From positions 2,501 through 66,500 of the forward strand of contig JAODUO010001090.1 of assembly GCA_025642075.2 (NCBI GenBank): DNA of 64,000 nt. Direction: 5' to 3'. The DNA comes from Ridgeia piscesae. Its lineage: Eukaryota > Annelida > Polychaeta > Sabellida > Siboglinidae. Of the stretch, positions 48,229 through 63,654 are shown piece by piece. The position numbers were made by a program, and so were the translations under genes. The notes beneath the pieces are model-generated. The model was not told the origin of the DNA. It was given only the letters and a program-made list of their open reading frames with translations, and did not search any database. Position 1 is the first letter of the stretch. Every line of letters starts with the position of its first letter.

Positions 48229-51200
48229 AAACCCGACAGTTCTAGTTCCAGTGTTGGTGTTGACTATAAGAGCCTGCAGTAAACCGACAGTTCTAGTTCC
48301 AGTGTTGGTGTTGACTATAAGAGCCTGCAGTAAACCGACAGTTCTAGTTCCAGTGTTGGTGTTGACTATAAGAGCTTGCAGTAAACCGACAGTTCTAGTT
48401 CCAGTGTTGGTGTTGACTATAAGAGCTTGCAGTAAACCGACAGTTCTAGTTCCAGTGTTGGTGTTGACTATAAGAGCCTGCAGTAAACCGACAGTTCTAG
48501 TTCCAGTGTTGGTGTTGACTATAAGAGCATGCAGTAAACCGACAGTTCTAGTTCCAGTGTTGGTGTTGACTATAAGAGCCTGCAGTAAACCGACAGTTCT
48601 AGTTCCAGTGTTGGTGTTGACTATAAGAGCCTGCAGTAAACCGACAGTTCTAGTTCCAGTGTTGGTGTTGACTATAAGAGCTGCAGTAAACCGACAGTTC
48701 TAGTTCCAGTGTTGGTGTTGACTATAAGAGCATGCAGTAAACCGACAGTTCTAGTTCCAGTGTTGGTGTTGACTATAAGAGCTGCAGTAAACCGACAGTT
48801 CTAGTTCCAGTGTTGGTGTTGACTATAAGAGCATGCAGTAAACCGACAGTTCTAGTTCCAGTGTTGGTGTTGACTATAAGAGCTGCAGTAAACCGACAGT
48901 TCTAGTTCCAGTGTTGGTGTTGACTATAAGAGCATGCAGTAAACCGACAGTTCTAGTTCCAGTGTTGGTGTTGACTATAAGAGCATGCAGTAAACCGACA
49001 GTTCTAGTTCCAGTGTTGGGTTGACTATAAGAGCTGCAGTAAACCGACAGTTCTAGTTCCAGTGTTGGTGTTGACTATAAGAGCTGCAGTAAACCGACAG
49101 TTCTAGTTCCAGTGTTGGTGTTGACTATAAGAGCTTGCAGTAAACCGACAGTTCTAGTTCCAGTGTTGGTGTTGACTATAAGAGCTTTCAGTAAACCGAC
49201 AGTTCTAGTTCCAGTGTTGGTGTTGACTATAAGAGCTGCAGTAAACCGACAGTTCTAGTTCCAGTGTTGGTGTTGACTATAAGAGCCTGCAGTAAACCGA
49301 CAGTTCTAGTTCCAGTGTTGGGTTGACTATAAGAGCTGCAGTAAACCGACAGTTCTAGTTCCAGTGTTGGTGTTGACTATAAGAGCTGCAGTAAACCGAC
49401 AGTTCTAGTTCCAGTGTTGGTGTTGACTATAAGAGCCTGCAGTAAACCGACAGTTCTAGTTCCAGTGTTGGGTTGACTATAAGAGCTGCAGTAAACCGAC
49501 AGTTCTAGTTCCAGTGTTGGTGTTGACTATAAGAGCTGCAGTAAACCGACAGTTCTAGTTCCAGTGTTGGTGTTGACTATAAGAGCTGCAGTAAACCGAC
49601 AGTTCTAGTTCCAGTGTTGGTGTTGACTATAAGAGCATGCAGTAAACCGACAGTTCTAGTTCCAGTGTTGGTGTTGACTATAAGAGCTTGCAGTAAACCG
49701 ACAGTTCTAGTTCCAGTGTTGGTGTTGACTATAAGAGCCTGCAGTAAACCGACAGTTCTAGTTCCAGTGTTGGTGTTGACTATAAGAGCCTGCAGTAAAC
49801 CGACAGTTCTAGTTCCAGTGTTGGTGTTGACTATAAGAGCCTGCAGTAAACCGACAGTTCTAGTTCCAGTGTTGGTGTTGACTATAAGAGCTGCAGTAAA
49901 CCGACAGTTCTAGTTCCAGTGTTGGTGTTGACTATAAGAGCATGCAGTAAACCGACAGTTCTAGTTCCAGTGTTGGTGTTGACTATAAGAGCATGCAGTA
50001 AACCGACAGTTCTAGTTCCAGTGTTGGTGTTGACTATAAGAGCCTGCAGTAAACCGACAGTTCTAGTTCCAGTGTTGGTGTTGACTATAAGAGCCTGCAG
50101 TAAACCGACAGTTCTAGTTCCAGTGTTGGTGTTGACTATAAGAGCCTGCAGTAAACCGACAGTTCTAGTTCCAGTGTTGGTGTTGACTATAAGAGCATGC
50201 AGTAAACCGACAGTTCTAGTTCCAGTGTTGGTGTTGACTATAAGAGCTGCAGTAAACCGACAGTTCTAGTTCCAGTGTTGGTGTTGACTATAAGAGCCTG
50301 CAGTAAACCGACAGTTCTAGTTCCAGTGTTGGTGTTGACTATAAGAGCCTGCAGTAAACCGACAGTTCTAGTTCCAGTGTTGGTGTTGACTATAAGAGCC
50401 TGCAGTAAACCGACAGTTCTAGTTCCAGTGTTGGTGTTGACTATAAGAGCCTGCAGTAAACCGACAGTTCTAGTTCCAGTGTTGGTGTTGACTATAAGAG
50501 CATGCAGTAAACCGACAGTTCTAGTTCCAGTGTTGGTGTTGACTATAAGAGCATGCAGTAAACCGACAGTTCTAGTTCCAGTGTTGGTGTTGACTATAAG
50601 AGCATGCAGTAAACCGACAGTTCTAGTTCCAGTGTTGGTGTTGACTATAAGAGCATGCAGTAAACCGACAGTTCTAGTTCCAGTGTTGGTGTTGACTATA
50701 AGAGCATGCAGTAAACCGACAGTTCTAGTTCCAGTGTTGGTGTTGACTATAAGAGCATGCAGTAAACCGACAGTTCTAGTTCCAGTGTTGGTGTTGACTA
50801 TAAGAGCATGCAGTAAACCGACAGTTCTAGTTCCAGTGTTGGTGTTGACTATAAGAGCATGCAGTAAACCGACAGTTCTAGTTCCAGTGTTGGTGTTGAC
50901 TATAAGAGCTTGCAGTAAACCGACAGTTCTAGTTCCAGTGTTGGTGTTGACTATAAGAGCTTGCAGTAAACCGACAGTTCTAGTTCCAGTGTTGGTGTTG
51001 ACTATAAGAGCATGCAGTAAACCGACAGTTCTAGTTCCAGTGTTGGTGTTGACTATAAGAGCCTGCAGTAAACCGACAGTTCTAGTTCCAGTGTTGGTGT
51101 TGACTATAAGAGCCTGCAGTAAACCGACAGTTCTAGTTCCAGTGTTGGTGTTGACTATAAGAGCTTGCAGTAAACCGACAGTTCTAGTTCCAGTGTTGGT

Positions 51201-54200
51201 GTTGACTATAAGAGCCTGCAGTAAACCGACAGTTCTAGTTCCAGTGTTGGTGTTGACTATAAGAGCATGCAGTAAACCGACAGTTCTAGTTCCAGTGTTG
51301 GTGTTGACTATAAGAGCCTGCAGTAAACCGACAGTTCTAGTTCCAGTGTTGGTGTTGACTATAAGAGCCTGCAGTAAACCGACAGTTCTAGTTCCAGTGT
51401 TGGTGTTGACTATAAGAGCATGCAGTAAACCGACAGTTCTAGTTCCAGTGTTGGTGTTGACTATAAGAGCATGCAGTAAACCGACAGTTCTAGTTCCAGT
51501 GTTGGTGTTGACTATAAGAGCATGCAGTAAACCGACAGTTCTAGTTCCAGTGTTGGTGTTGACTATAAGAGCATGCAGTAAACCGACAGTTCTAGTTCCA
51601 GTGTTGGTGTTGACTATAAGAGCATGCAGTAAACCGACAGTTCTAGTTCCAGTGTTGGTGTTGACTATAAGAGCATGCAGTAAACCGACAGTTCTAGTTC
51701 CAGTGTTGGTGTTGACTATAAGAGCATGCAGTAAACCGACAGTTCTAGTTCCAGTGTTGGTGTTGACTATAAGAGCATGCAGTAAACCGACAGTTCTAGT
51801 TCCAGTGTTGGTGTTGACTATAAGAGCTGCAGTAAACCGACAGTTCTAGTTCCAGTGTTGGTGTTGACTATAAGAGCATGCAGTAAACCGACAGTTCTAG
51901 TTCCAGTGTTGGTGTTGACTATAAGAGCATGCAGTAAACCGACAGTTCTAGTTCCAGTGTTGGTGTTGACTATAAGAGCATGCAGTAAACCGACAGTTCT
52001 AGTTCCAGTGTTGGTGTTGACTATAAGAGCATGCAGTAAACCGACAGTTCTAGTTCCAGTGTTGGTGTTGACTATAAGAGCATGCAGTAAACCGACAGTT
52101 CTAGTTCCAGTGTTGGTGTTGACTATAAGAGCTGCAGTAAACCGACAGTTCTAGTTCCAGTGTTGGTGTTGACTATAAGAGCCTGCAGTAAACCGACAGT
52201 TCTAGTTCCAGTGTTGGTGTTGACTATAAGAGCATGCAGTAAACCGACAGTTCTAGTTCCAGTGTTGGTGTTGACTATAAGAGCATGCAGTAAACCGACA
52301 GTTCTAGTTCCAGTGTTGGTGTTGACTATAAGAGCTTGCAGTAAACCGACAGTTCTAGTTCCAGTGTTGGTGTTGACTATAAGAGCTGCAGTAAACCGAC
52401 AGTTCTAGTTCCAGTGTTGGTGTTGACTATAAGAGCATGCAGTAAACCGACAGTTCTAGTTCCAGTGTTGGTGTTGACTATAAGAGCTGCAGTAAACCGA
52501 CAGTTCTAGTTCCAGTGTTGGTGTTGACTATAAGAGCATGCAGTAAACCGACAGTTCTAGTTCCAGTGTTGGTGTTGACTATAAGAGCTGCAGTAAACCG
52601 ACAGTTCTAGTTCCAGTGTTGGTGTTGACTATAAGAGCTGCAGTAAACCGACAGTTCTAGTTCCAGTGTTGGTGTTGACTATAAGAGCCTGCAGTAAACC
52701 GACAGTTCTAGTTCCAGTGTTGGTGTTGACTATAAGAGCCTGCAGTAAACCGACAGTTCTAGTTCCAGTGTTGGTGTTGACTATAAGAGCTGCAGTAAAC
52801 CGACAGTTCTAGTTCCAGTGTTGGTGTTGACTATAAGAGCATGCAGTAAACCGACAGTTCTAGTTCCAGTGTTGGTGTTGACTATAAGAGCATGCAGTAA
52901 ACCGACAGTTCTAGTTCCAGTGTTGGTGTTGACTATAAGAGCCTGCAGTAAACCGACAGTTCTAGTTCCAGTGTTGGTGTTGACTATAAGAGCATGCAGT
53001 AAACCGACAGTTCTAGTTCCAGTGTTGGTGTTGACTATAAGAGCTGCAGTAAACCGACAGTTCTAGTTCCAGTGTTGGTGTTGACTATAAGAGCTGCAGT
53101 AAACCGACAGTTCTAGTTCCAGTGTTGGTGTTGACTATAAGAGCATGCAGTAAACCGACAGTTCTAGTTCCAGTGTTGGTGTTGACTATAAGAGCATGCA
53201 GTAAACCGACAGTTCTAGTTCCAGTGTTGGTGTTGACTATAAGAGCCTGCAGTAAACCGACAGTTCTAGTTCCAGTGTTGGTGTTGACTATAAGAGCATG
53301 CAGTAAACCGACAGTTCTAGTTCCAGTGTTGGTGTTGACTATAAGAGCTTGCAGTAAACCGACAGTTCTAGTTCCAGTGTTGGTGTTGACTATAAGAGCT
53401 GCAGTAAACCGACAGTTCTAGTTCCAGTGTTGGTGTTGACTATAAGAGCTGCAGTAAACCGACAGTTCTAGTTCCAGTGTTGGTGTTGACTATAAGAGCT
53501 GCAGTAAACCGACAGTTCTAGTTCCAGTGTTGGTGTTGACTATAAGAGCATGCAGTAAACCGACAGTTCTAGTTCCAGTGTTGGTGTTGACTATAAGAGC
53601 TTGCAGTAAACCGACAGTTCTAGTTCCAGTGTTGGTGTTGACTATAAGAGCTGCAGTAAACCGACAGTTCTAGTTCCAGTGTTGGTGTTGACTATAAGAG
53701 CATGCAGTAAACCGACAGTTCTAGTTCCAGTGTTGGTGTTGACTATAAGAGCTTGCAGTAAACCGACAGTTCTAGTTCCAGTGTTGGTGTTGACTATAAG
53801 AGCATGCAGTAAACCGACAGTTCTAGTTCCAGTGTTGGTGTTGACTATAAGAGCATTGCAGTAAACCGACAGTTCTAGTTCCAGTGTTGGTGTTGACTAT
53901 AAGAGCCTGCAGTAAACCGACAGTTCTAGTTCCAGTGTTGGTGTTGACTATAAGAGCTGCAGTAAACCGACAGTTCTAGTTCCAGTGTTGGTGTTGACTA
54001 TAAGAGCTGCAGTAAACCGACAGTTCTAGTTCCAGTGTTGGTGTTGACTATAAGAGCATGCAGTAAACCGACAGTTCTAGTTCCAGTGTTGGTGTTGACT
54101 ATAAGAGCTTGCAGTAAACCGACAGTTCTAGTTCCAGTGTTGGTGTTGACTATAAGAGCATGCAGTAAACCGACAGTTCTAGTTCCAGTGTTGGTGTTGA

Positions 54201-57200
54201 CTATAAGAGCTGCAGTAAACCGACAGTTCTAGTTCCAGTGTTGGTGTTGACTATAAGAGCTGCAGTAAACCGACAGTTCTAGTTCCAGTGTTGGTGTTGA
54301 CTATAAGAGCTTGCAGTAAACCGACAGTTCTAGTTCCAGTGTTGGTGTTGACTATAAGAGCATGCAGTAAACCGACAGTTCTAGTTCCAGTGTTGGTGTT
54401 GACTATAAGAGCATGCAGTAAACCGACAGTTCTAGTTCCAGTGTTGGTGTTGACTATAAGAGCTGCAGTAAACCGACAGTTCTAGTTCCAGTGTTGGTGT
54501 TGACTATAAGAGCATGCAGTAAACCGACAGTTCTAGTTCCAGTGTTGGTGTTGACTATAAGAGCTTGCAGTAAACCGACAGTTCTAGTTCCAGTGTTGGT
54601 GTTGACTATAAGAGCCTGCAGTAAACCGACAGTTCTAGTTCCAGTGTTGGTGTTGACTATAAGAGCTGCAGTAAACCGACAGTTCTAGTTCCAGTGTTGG
54701 TGTTGACTATAAGAGCATGCAGTAAACCGACAGTTCTAGTTCCAGTGTTGGTGTTGACTATAAGAGCTGCAGTAAACCGACAGTTCTAGTTCCAGTGTTG
54801 GTGTTGACTATAAGAGCTGCAGTAAACCGACAGTTCTAGTTCCAGTGTTGGTGTTGACTATAAGAGCCTGCAGTAAACCGACAGTTCTAGTTCCAGTGTT
54901 GGTGTTGACTATAAGAGCATGCAGTAAACCGACAGTTCTAGTTCCAGTGTTGGTGTTGACTATAAGAGCATGCAGTAAACCGACAGTTCTAGTTCCAGTG
55001 TTGGTGTTGACTATAAGAGCATGCAGTAAACCGACAGTTCTAGTTCCAGTGTTGGTGTTGACTATAAGAGCATGCAGTAAACCGACAGTTCTAGTTCCAG
55101 TGTTGGTGTTGACTATAAGAGCTTGCAGTAAACCGACAGTTCTAGTTCCAGTGTTGGTGTTGACTATAAGAGCTGCAGTAAACCGACAGTTCTAGTTCCA
55201 GTGTTGGTGTTGACTATAAGAGCTGCAGTAAACCGACAGTTCTAGTTCCAGTGTTGGTGTTGACTATAAGAGCTGCAGTAAACCGACAGTTCTAGTTCCA
55301 GTGTTGGTGTTGACTATAAGAGCATGCAGTAAACCGACAGTTCTAGTTCCAGTGTTGGTGTTGACTATAAGAGCTTGCAGTAAACCGACAGTTCTAGTTC
55401 CAGTGTTGGTGTTGACTATAAGAGCTGCAGTAAACCGACAGTTCTAGTTCCAGTGTTGGTGTTGACTATAAGAGCATGCAGTAAACCGACAGTTCTAGTT
55501 CCAGTGTTGGTGTTGACTATAAGAGCATGCAGTAAACCGACAGTTCTAGTTCCAGTGTTGGTGTTGACTATAAGAGCCTGCAGTAAACCGACAGTTCTAG
55601 TTCCAGTGTTGGTGTTGACTATAAGAGCATGCAGTAAACCGACAGTTCTAGTTCCAGTGTTGGTGTTGACTATAAGAGCATGCAGTAAACCGACAGTTCT
55701 AGTTCCAGTGTTGGTGTTGACTATAAGAGCTTGCAGTAAACCGACAGTTCTAGTTCCAGTGTTGGTGTTGACTATAAGAGCCTGCAGTAAACCGACAGTT
55801 CTAGTTCCAGTGTTGGTGTTGACTATAAGAGCTTGCAGTAAACCGACAGTTCTAGTTCCAGTGTTGGTGTTGACTATAAGAGCATGCAGTAAACCGACAG
55901 TTCTAGTTCCAGTGTTGGTGTTGACTATAAGAGCTTGCAGTAAACCGACAGTTCTAGTTCCAGTGTTGGTGTTGACTATAAGAGCCTGCAGTAAACCGAC
56001 AGTTCTAGTTCCAGTGTTGGTGTTGACTATAAGAGCTGCAGTAAACCGACAGTTCTAGTTCCAGTGTTGGTGTTGACTATAAGAGCTGCAGTAAACCGAC
56101 AGTTCTAGTTCCAGTGTTGGTGTTGACTATAAGAGCTTGCAGTAAACCGACAGTTCTAGTTCCAGTGTTGGTGTTGACTATAAGAGCTGCAGTAAACCGA
56201 CAGTTCTAGTTCCAGTGTTGGTGTTGACTATAAGAGCATGCAGTAAACCGACAGTTCTAGTTCCAGTGTTGGTGTTGACTATAAGAGCTGCAGTAAACCG
56301 ACAGTTCTAGTTCCAGTGTTGGTGTTGACTATAAGAGCTTGCAGTAAACCGACAGTTCTAGTTCCAGTGTTGGTGTTGACTATAAGAGCTTGCAGTAAAC
56401 CGACAGTTCTAGTTCCAGTGTTGGTGTTGACTATAAGAGCTGCAGTAAACCGACAGTTCTAGTTCCAGTGTTGGTGTTGACTATAAGAGCATGCAGTAAA
56501 CCGACAGTTCTAGTTCCAGTGTTGGTGTTGACTATAAGAGCTTGCAGTAAACCGACAGTTCTAGTTCCAGTGTTGGTGTTGACTATAAGAGCATGCAGTA
56601 AACCGACAGTTCTAGTTCCAGTGTTGGTGTTGACTATAAGAGCATGCAGTAAACCGACAGTTCTAGTTCCAGTGTTGGTGTTGACTATAAGAGCTGCAGT
56701 AAACCGACAGTTCTAGTTCCAGTGTTGGTGTTGACTATAAGAGCCTGCAGTAAACCGACAGTTCTAGTTCCAGTGTTGGTGTTGACTATAAGAGCTATGC
56801 AGTAAACCGACAGTTCTAGTTCCAGTGTTGGTGTTGACTATAAGAGCTGCAGTAAACCGACAGTTCTAGTTCCAGTGTTGGTGTTGACTATAAGAGCCTT
56901 TCAGTAAACCGACAGTTCTAGTTCCAGTGTTGGTGTTGACTATAAGAGCCTGCAGTAAACCGACAGTTCTAGTTCCAGTGTTGGTGTTGACTATAAGAGC
57001 TTTCAGTAAACCGACAGTTCTAGTTCCAGTGTTGGTGTTGACTATAAGAGCTGCAGTAAACCGACAGTTCTAGTTCCAGTGTTGGTGTTGACTATAAGAG
57101 CTTTCAGTAAACCGACAGTTCTAGTTCCAGTGTTGGTGTTGACTATAAGAGCTGCAGTAAACCGACAGTTCTAGTTCCAGTGTTGGTGTTGACTATAAGA

Positions 57201-57470
57201 GCTGCAGTAAACCGACAGTTCTAGTTCCAGTGTTGGTGTTGACTATAAGAGCTGCAGTAAACCGACAGTTCTAGTTCCAGTGTTGGTGTTGACTATAAGA
57301 GCATTGCAGTAAACCGACAGTTCTAGTTCCAGTGTTGGTGTTGACTATAAGAGCTTGCAGTAAACCGACAGTTCTAGTTCCAGTGTTGGTGTTGACTATA
57401 AGAGCTTGCAGTAAACCGACAGTTCTAGTTCCAGTGTTGGGTTGACTATAAGAGCCTGCAGTAAACCGTC
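48229..57470. repeat. 50/51-bp satellite array, about 182 copies
   Basis: The unit runs ACCGACAGTTCTAGTTCCAG, TGTTGGTGTTGACTATAAGA, GC(N)TGCAGTAA. Copies are almost identical except at N, which is A, C, T or absent; rare variants have TTGGGTTG for TTGGTGTTG or GCTTTCAG for GCNTGCAG. Units lacking N are 50 bp and shift the frame, which splits the TVLVPVLVLTIRACSKP frame into pieces of up to 524 codons (50275-51849). Those frames are artefacts. Variants with TTTCAG cluster near both ends (49185; 56895-57110). Confidence 0.99.
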
Positions 57471-60410
57471 ACTAGTGCTCAGGGAACAAAACGTAAATCA
57501 GGACTACATTAGCGAAGCTGGAAGGGATTTGTTAGAGGAGCAATTAATGAACAAATAAATGCTGCACTTTTCTATGAAGGTGCAAAAAACATACAGTAAT
57601 ACCCCAAGAAACTTCACTCATTAACAAATACAAGAAACTGTTTACTTCGATCAGATTCAGTATGTATTAAACGGATTCCTTGGGAAACGAAACGGATTCT
57701 TTCATGTCCCGATTTAAACCGGAAAGGGGTTCTTTGAGAATATAAAACTATTTGTAACGTACATAATTTGGAATTACTATAACTATTTTATTATGCATTC
57801 ATTTAATAAGAATTATGTTTTATCAATCACTATTGCCCATGACAATGATTATATCGAAATAGAACCCGTCTCGTGTCCAAAATAGATAACTCCCCTTGCG
57901 CATAATTGGGCTCCAACCTGTTATCCATATACTGTGATTAATAAAACATAATTATAATGAAAAAGGCATAATAGAGGCAATAATTATACTAACAGGATTG
58001 TGTACATTATCAAGAGTTTAAAATTATCAACGAAAAATCACTTTCCATTATAATTTGACACACGAATGAATCCTTTTCGGGTTCAAAAGGATGTCTTTAA
58101 TACTCAATAAATCGTATTGTTCAGGCATGCGTACAGTGACTACGCTCATCACATCAAAGTTACATTTAGTGTTTGATTGATACACACTGTGTAGATCTGC
58201 TTGTCATCAAACTGCCTCAATCATCGTCCCCTTCACCTAAGTTGATGAAACGGCATCACACGGACCAAGTGGCGCGCGTAGCTTTCTGTGATCGGCGTGA
58301 GTCATACTTGAACCGTCATTATATACATTTAATGGCCGTCAACATTAGTGGGTCAGCGAGACCCAATTTCTACGTACTGCTGCGTCCGTTGTCATCTGTG
58401 AATTCTGTATAAAAGTTCAGAAAGTTCAAAGCGCCTTTATACTCGATGACAAAGTCCACTCATCTTTCAACGCAAACTACGTAGGTTTAGGCCAGCACGG
58501 TCAGTGCACTAGCTACACTGCACAGGTCACAATAACACACACACAACGTCAACACACAAACAGAAGAATTCAAGGACATTATATCTATCAATTACACATC
58601 CATGTACGACTATGACGCCTTCAAATTGGGCATGATTAAAATGGCGCCACGCTTGAAAATGATATTGATCACAGCGAGACCAAGTAAAACAACAGCATTA
58701 ATGGCGATTGAACTGTCAACGAATCGATGTGTGTGTTTAGAAGATGTTACTTGTGCGTTGTATAACACTAGCCTTGCCTTTAACACACATGAAAGGGTAT
58801 TTTAGCATATCTGCTTCTGATTCGATGAGTTGTTAATAAAACATACGTCTACTTTGCTTTATTCTCTTAACATCTTTGTGCTCGCATGTGACACGTTTGG
58901 CCTCCCACCAACGTATTGCTAATTCACTGTGTAATCTATACCTGTGACTGATTAGACGAGTGTTTTAACCTTTTTATACAATGGTCTTGTGAACAATAGT
59001 CATATTAGGCATGAACACCTCATGCACAGATACAGGCATATGTGCACTGTATCTGTAATCGTAATTGGCAATCAATGATTCACAGCAAGTTATAAAGATG
59101 TCAAAGACCCTTCTGCAACTATAGAAATAGGGTGATGGTGCACACGGAACTTGAAGGACTGAGCACCATTGTCACATATCTCACCAATTGCACTGTCACT
59201 AAGTCCATTCCAGATCTGGATAATAGATCTGCGATGGCCTTCTTCTTCCACGTTCGTCCAAATATTGATTTTGCTCTTCTTACATTCCCCTCAAAGATAA
59301 AGCTCAACAGTATTTTAATCGGTCCGTTTGCAGATATGCCCGGGGCAATTCCGCCTTCTCCTTTAAGGGATGCTTGGTTTGGGTGAGTTTGGTGATGTCG
59401 TCACATCCTGCCAACACACTTGCACCACCTGATGGACGCTGCCAACTCTGCATTGCGCCCACACTCCGAACCATCATGGCGCCCACTGTTTGACGTTGAC
59501 ACCGCATTTCACGGGTTTCTGTTACCTGGCTAGGCTAGGAACTGTATTCATTTAGTCTGAAGCAAAATTGCATTTTTACCGGTGCACTCTTTGTTTTTTT
59601 CTGAAAGGGTGGTGGAGAGTTCTATAATAACGGAGACTTTTAGAATCCCCGCATTAGAAGCATAATAGTATCTCGTTAAGTAACTGTTGTAAGGATAACA
59701 TGAATAACGAAATGTTCGTTCGTATTCCTTTCTCAACGTAGTTTTTTTATATTTGTTTTAGTTCGATTCACGTTTGTCGCGTGGATAATATCGGTTGGAC
59801 GTTTTAAGTGTTAAAAATTAAATTCTTGTAACAGTAATATGAATCATTGACATTTTCCAGCTGACTGCGTCTCGTCTGTGAATTTGTAGCGTGGTGTAAC
59901 CTTGTTTCTCTGATGCTACATTCGTAGGATGGCAAATACTGGCAGTGAATCAGGGGCGGAGTCGCACATATCACCCACAACTGTCGGCTGTAGTGTGTTT
60001 TATGTAAGAGACGGGTCACTTACAAGCGCTTAGTGTCTGCGTGGGATGGCAAAGACATTGACGACGTCACCATGCATCATGTTGCCTCCCACAGACTCCA
60101 ATTGAACCCGCAATCGTAACTTCTTCACCACAGACCTTGAACTAAAGACGTGTGGTACAATTAGTTACGCTGTGTCGGGGTGTTTTTATAGGTGATGTAT
60201 GCGTCCAAGTCTATAGGTGTGTCGGTTATGTCCAGTAGGTCTCCAAAAGGACTTGCTGATTCAGTATTTCTTACTTTACAACCCTACCTAGAGATTCATT
60301 CGGCACGATTCTTGCAACGTATTGTTGGATATTCTTTGTATATTACAGCTGATGATTCCGTTGAATATAAAGTTAGCAAAACAATACCTTTAGCAAATAT
60401 TTACACACAC
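57471..60410. other. No gene recognised
   Basis: AT-rich unique DNA after the satellite. Frames of 62-84 codons (for example 59132-59386) have no recognisable content, and no splice-bounded exon was identified. Confidence 0.35.
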
Positions 60411-60507
<97 letters not shown>

Positions 60508-60638
60508 TAATATATATATATAATCATATATACATACATACATACATACATACATACATACATACATACATACATACATACATACATACATACATACATA
60601 CATACATACATACATACATACATACATACATACATACA

Positions 60639-60670
<32 letters not shown>

Positions 60671-60854
60671 CATACATACATACATACATACATACTACAT
60701 ACATACATACATACATACATACATACATACATACATACATACATACATACATACATACATACATACATACATACATACATACATACATACATACATACAT
60801 ACATACATACATACATACATACATACATACATACATACATACATACATACATAC
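60411..60854. repeat. (AT)n then (ACAT)n microsatellite
   Basis: (AT)n with ACATAT interruptions to about 60530, then about 80 copies of ACAT with one unit missing a base near 60695. Same motif as 34556-34806. Confidence 0.97.
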
Positions 60855-62999
<2,145 letters not shown>

Positions 63000-63019
63000 T
63001 AAAATTATTTAATATATGA

Positions 63020-63023
<4 letters not shown>

Positions 63024-63062
<39 letters not shown>
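63024..63062. repeat. (AT)n microsatellite
   Basis: About 40 bases of TA dinucleotide just before the adenine-free tract. Confidence 0.95.
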
Positions 63063-63065
<3 letters not shown>

Positions 63066-63073
63066 ATATGATA

Positions 63074-63654
63074 TGTTTGGGGTGGGGTGGGGTGGGGTGG
63101 GGTGGGGTGTGTGGGGGGGTTTTTTTTTTTCCCTTCTTCTTTTTTCCTTGGGTTTCTTTTCCCCTTTTGGGGCTTCTTCTTTGGGTTGTCGTGTGCTTGG
63201 GGTTGGGGGCTTGGGTCTGCGGTGCGGTGCGGGGGGGCCTTGCGGGCTTTGGCGTTGGTGGCGGTCGGTGCGGGCGGCGGCGGCGGGCGGCGGGGGGCGG
63301 GGGGGGGGGGCGTCGGGGGTGCTGGCGGGGGGCGGGCGGGCGGGCGTGTCCCCGGGGGGGCCGGGCCCCGGGGGCGGGCGGGGTTTGGGTGGCGGTGGGG
63401 GTGGGTTGCGGTGCGTTGCGGGCGGGCGGGGGGCGGGCGGGCGGGCGTTGCGGTGTGGCGGGGGGGTTGGGTGGGGCGGTGGGGGGGGGGGGGTCGGGGG
63501 TGCTGGGGGCCCGGGGGGTTTGGGGGGGGGCGGGCGGGGGTTGGGGCGGGCGGTGGGGCGGTGGGGGGTGGTGTGGTGTGGTGTGGGGGCGTGTGCGTGT
63601 GCGTGTGCGTGTGCGTGTGCGTGTGCGTGGCGTGTGTGTGTGCGGGGGTGTGTT
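63074..63654. repeat. 581-base adenine-free, G-rich tract
   Basis: No A occurs from 63074 to 63654. It opens with (GGGGT)n (63077-63107) and a T/C-rich run (63120-63185). A mass of G runs with C and T follows, and it closes with (GTGTGC)n (63592-63628). G-quadruplex potential is extreme. Open frames of 189-218 codons rich in G, W and R are compositional artefacts. A base-calling or assembly fault is possible. Confidence 0.9.

Noticed and set aside
50275..51849. 524-codon frame of TVLVPVLVLTIRACSKP repeats
   Set aside because: Produced by 51-bp units; it breaks wherever a unit lacks one base. No splice context or start region, and units are uniform at third codon positions as in a satellite.
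59119..59507. Overlapping plus- and minus-strand frames of 62-84 codons
   Set aside because: No recognisable family on either strand and no splice support.
63077..63107. Telomeric repeat
   Set aside because: The unit is GGGGT in a short run, not TTAGGG, and no array of telomeric length is present.
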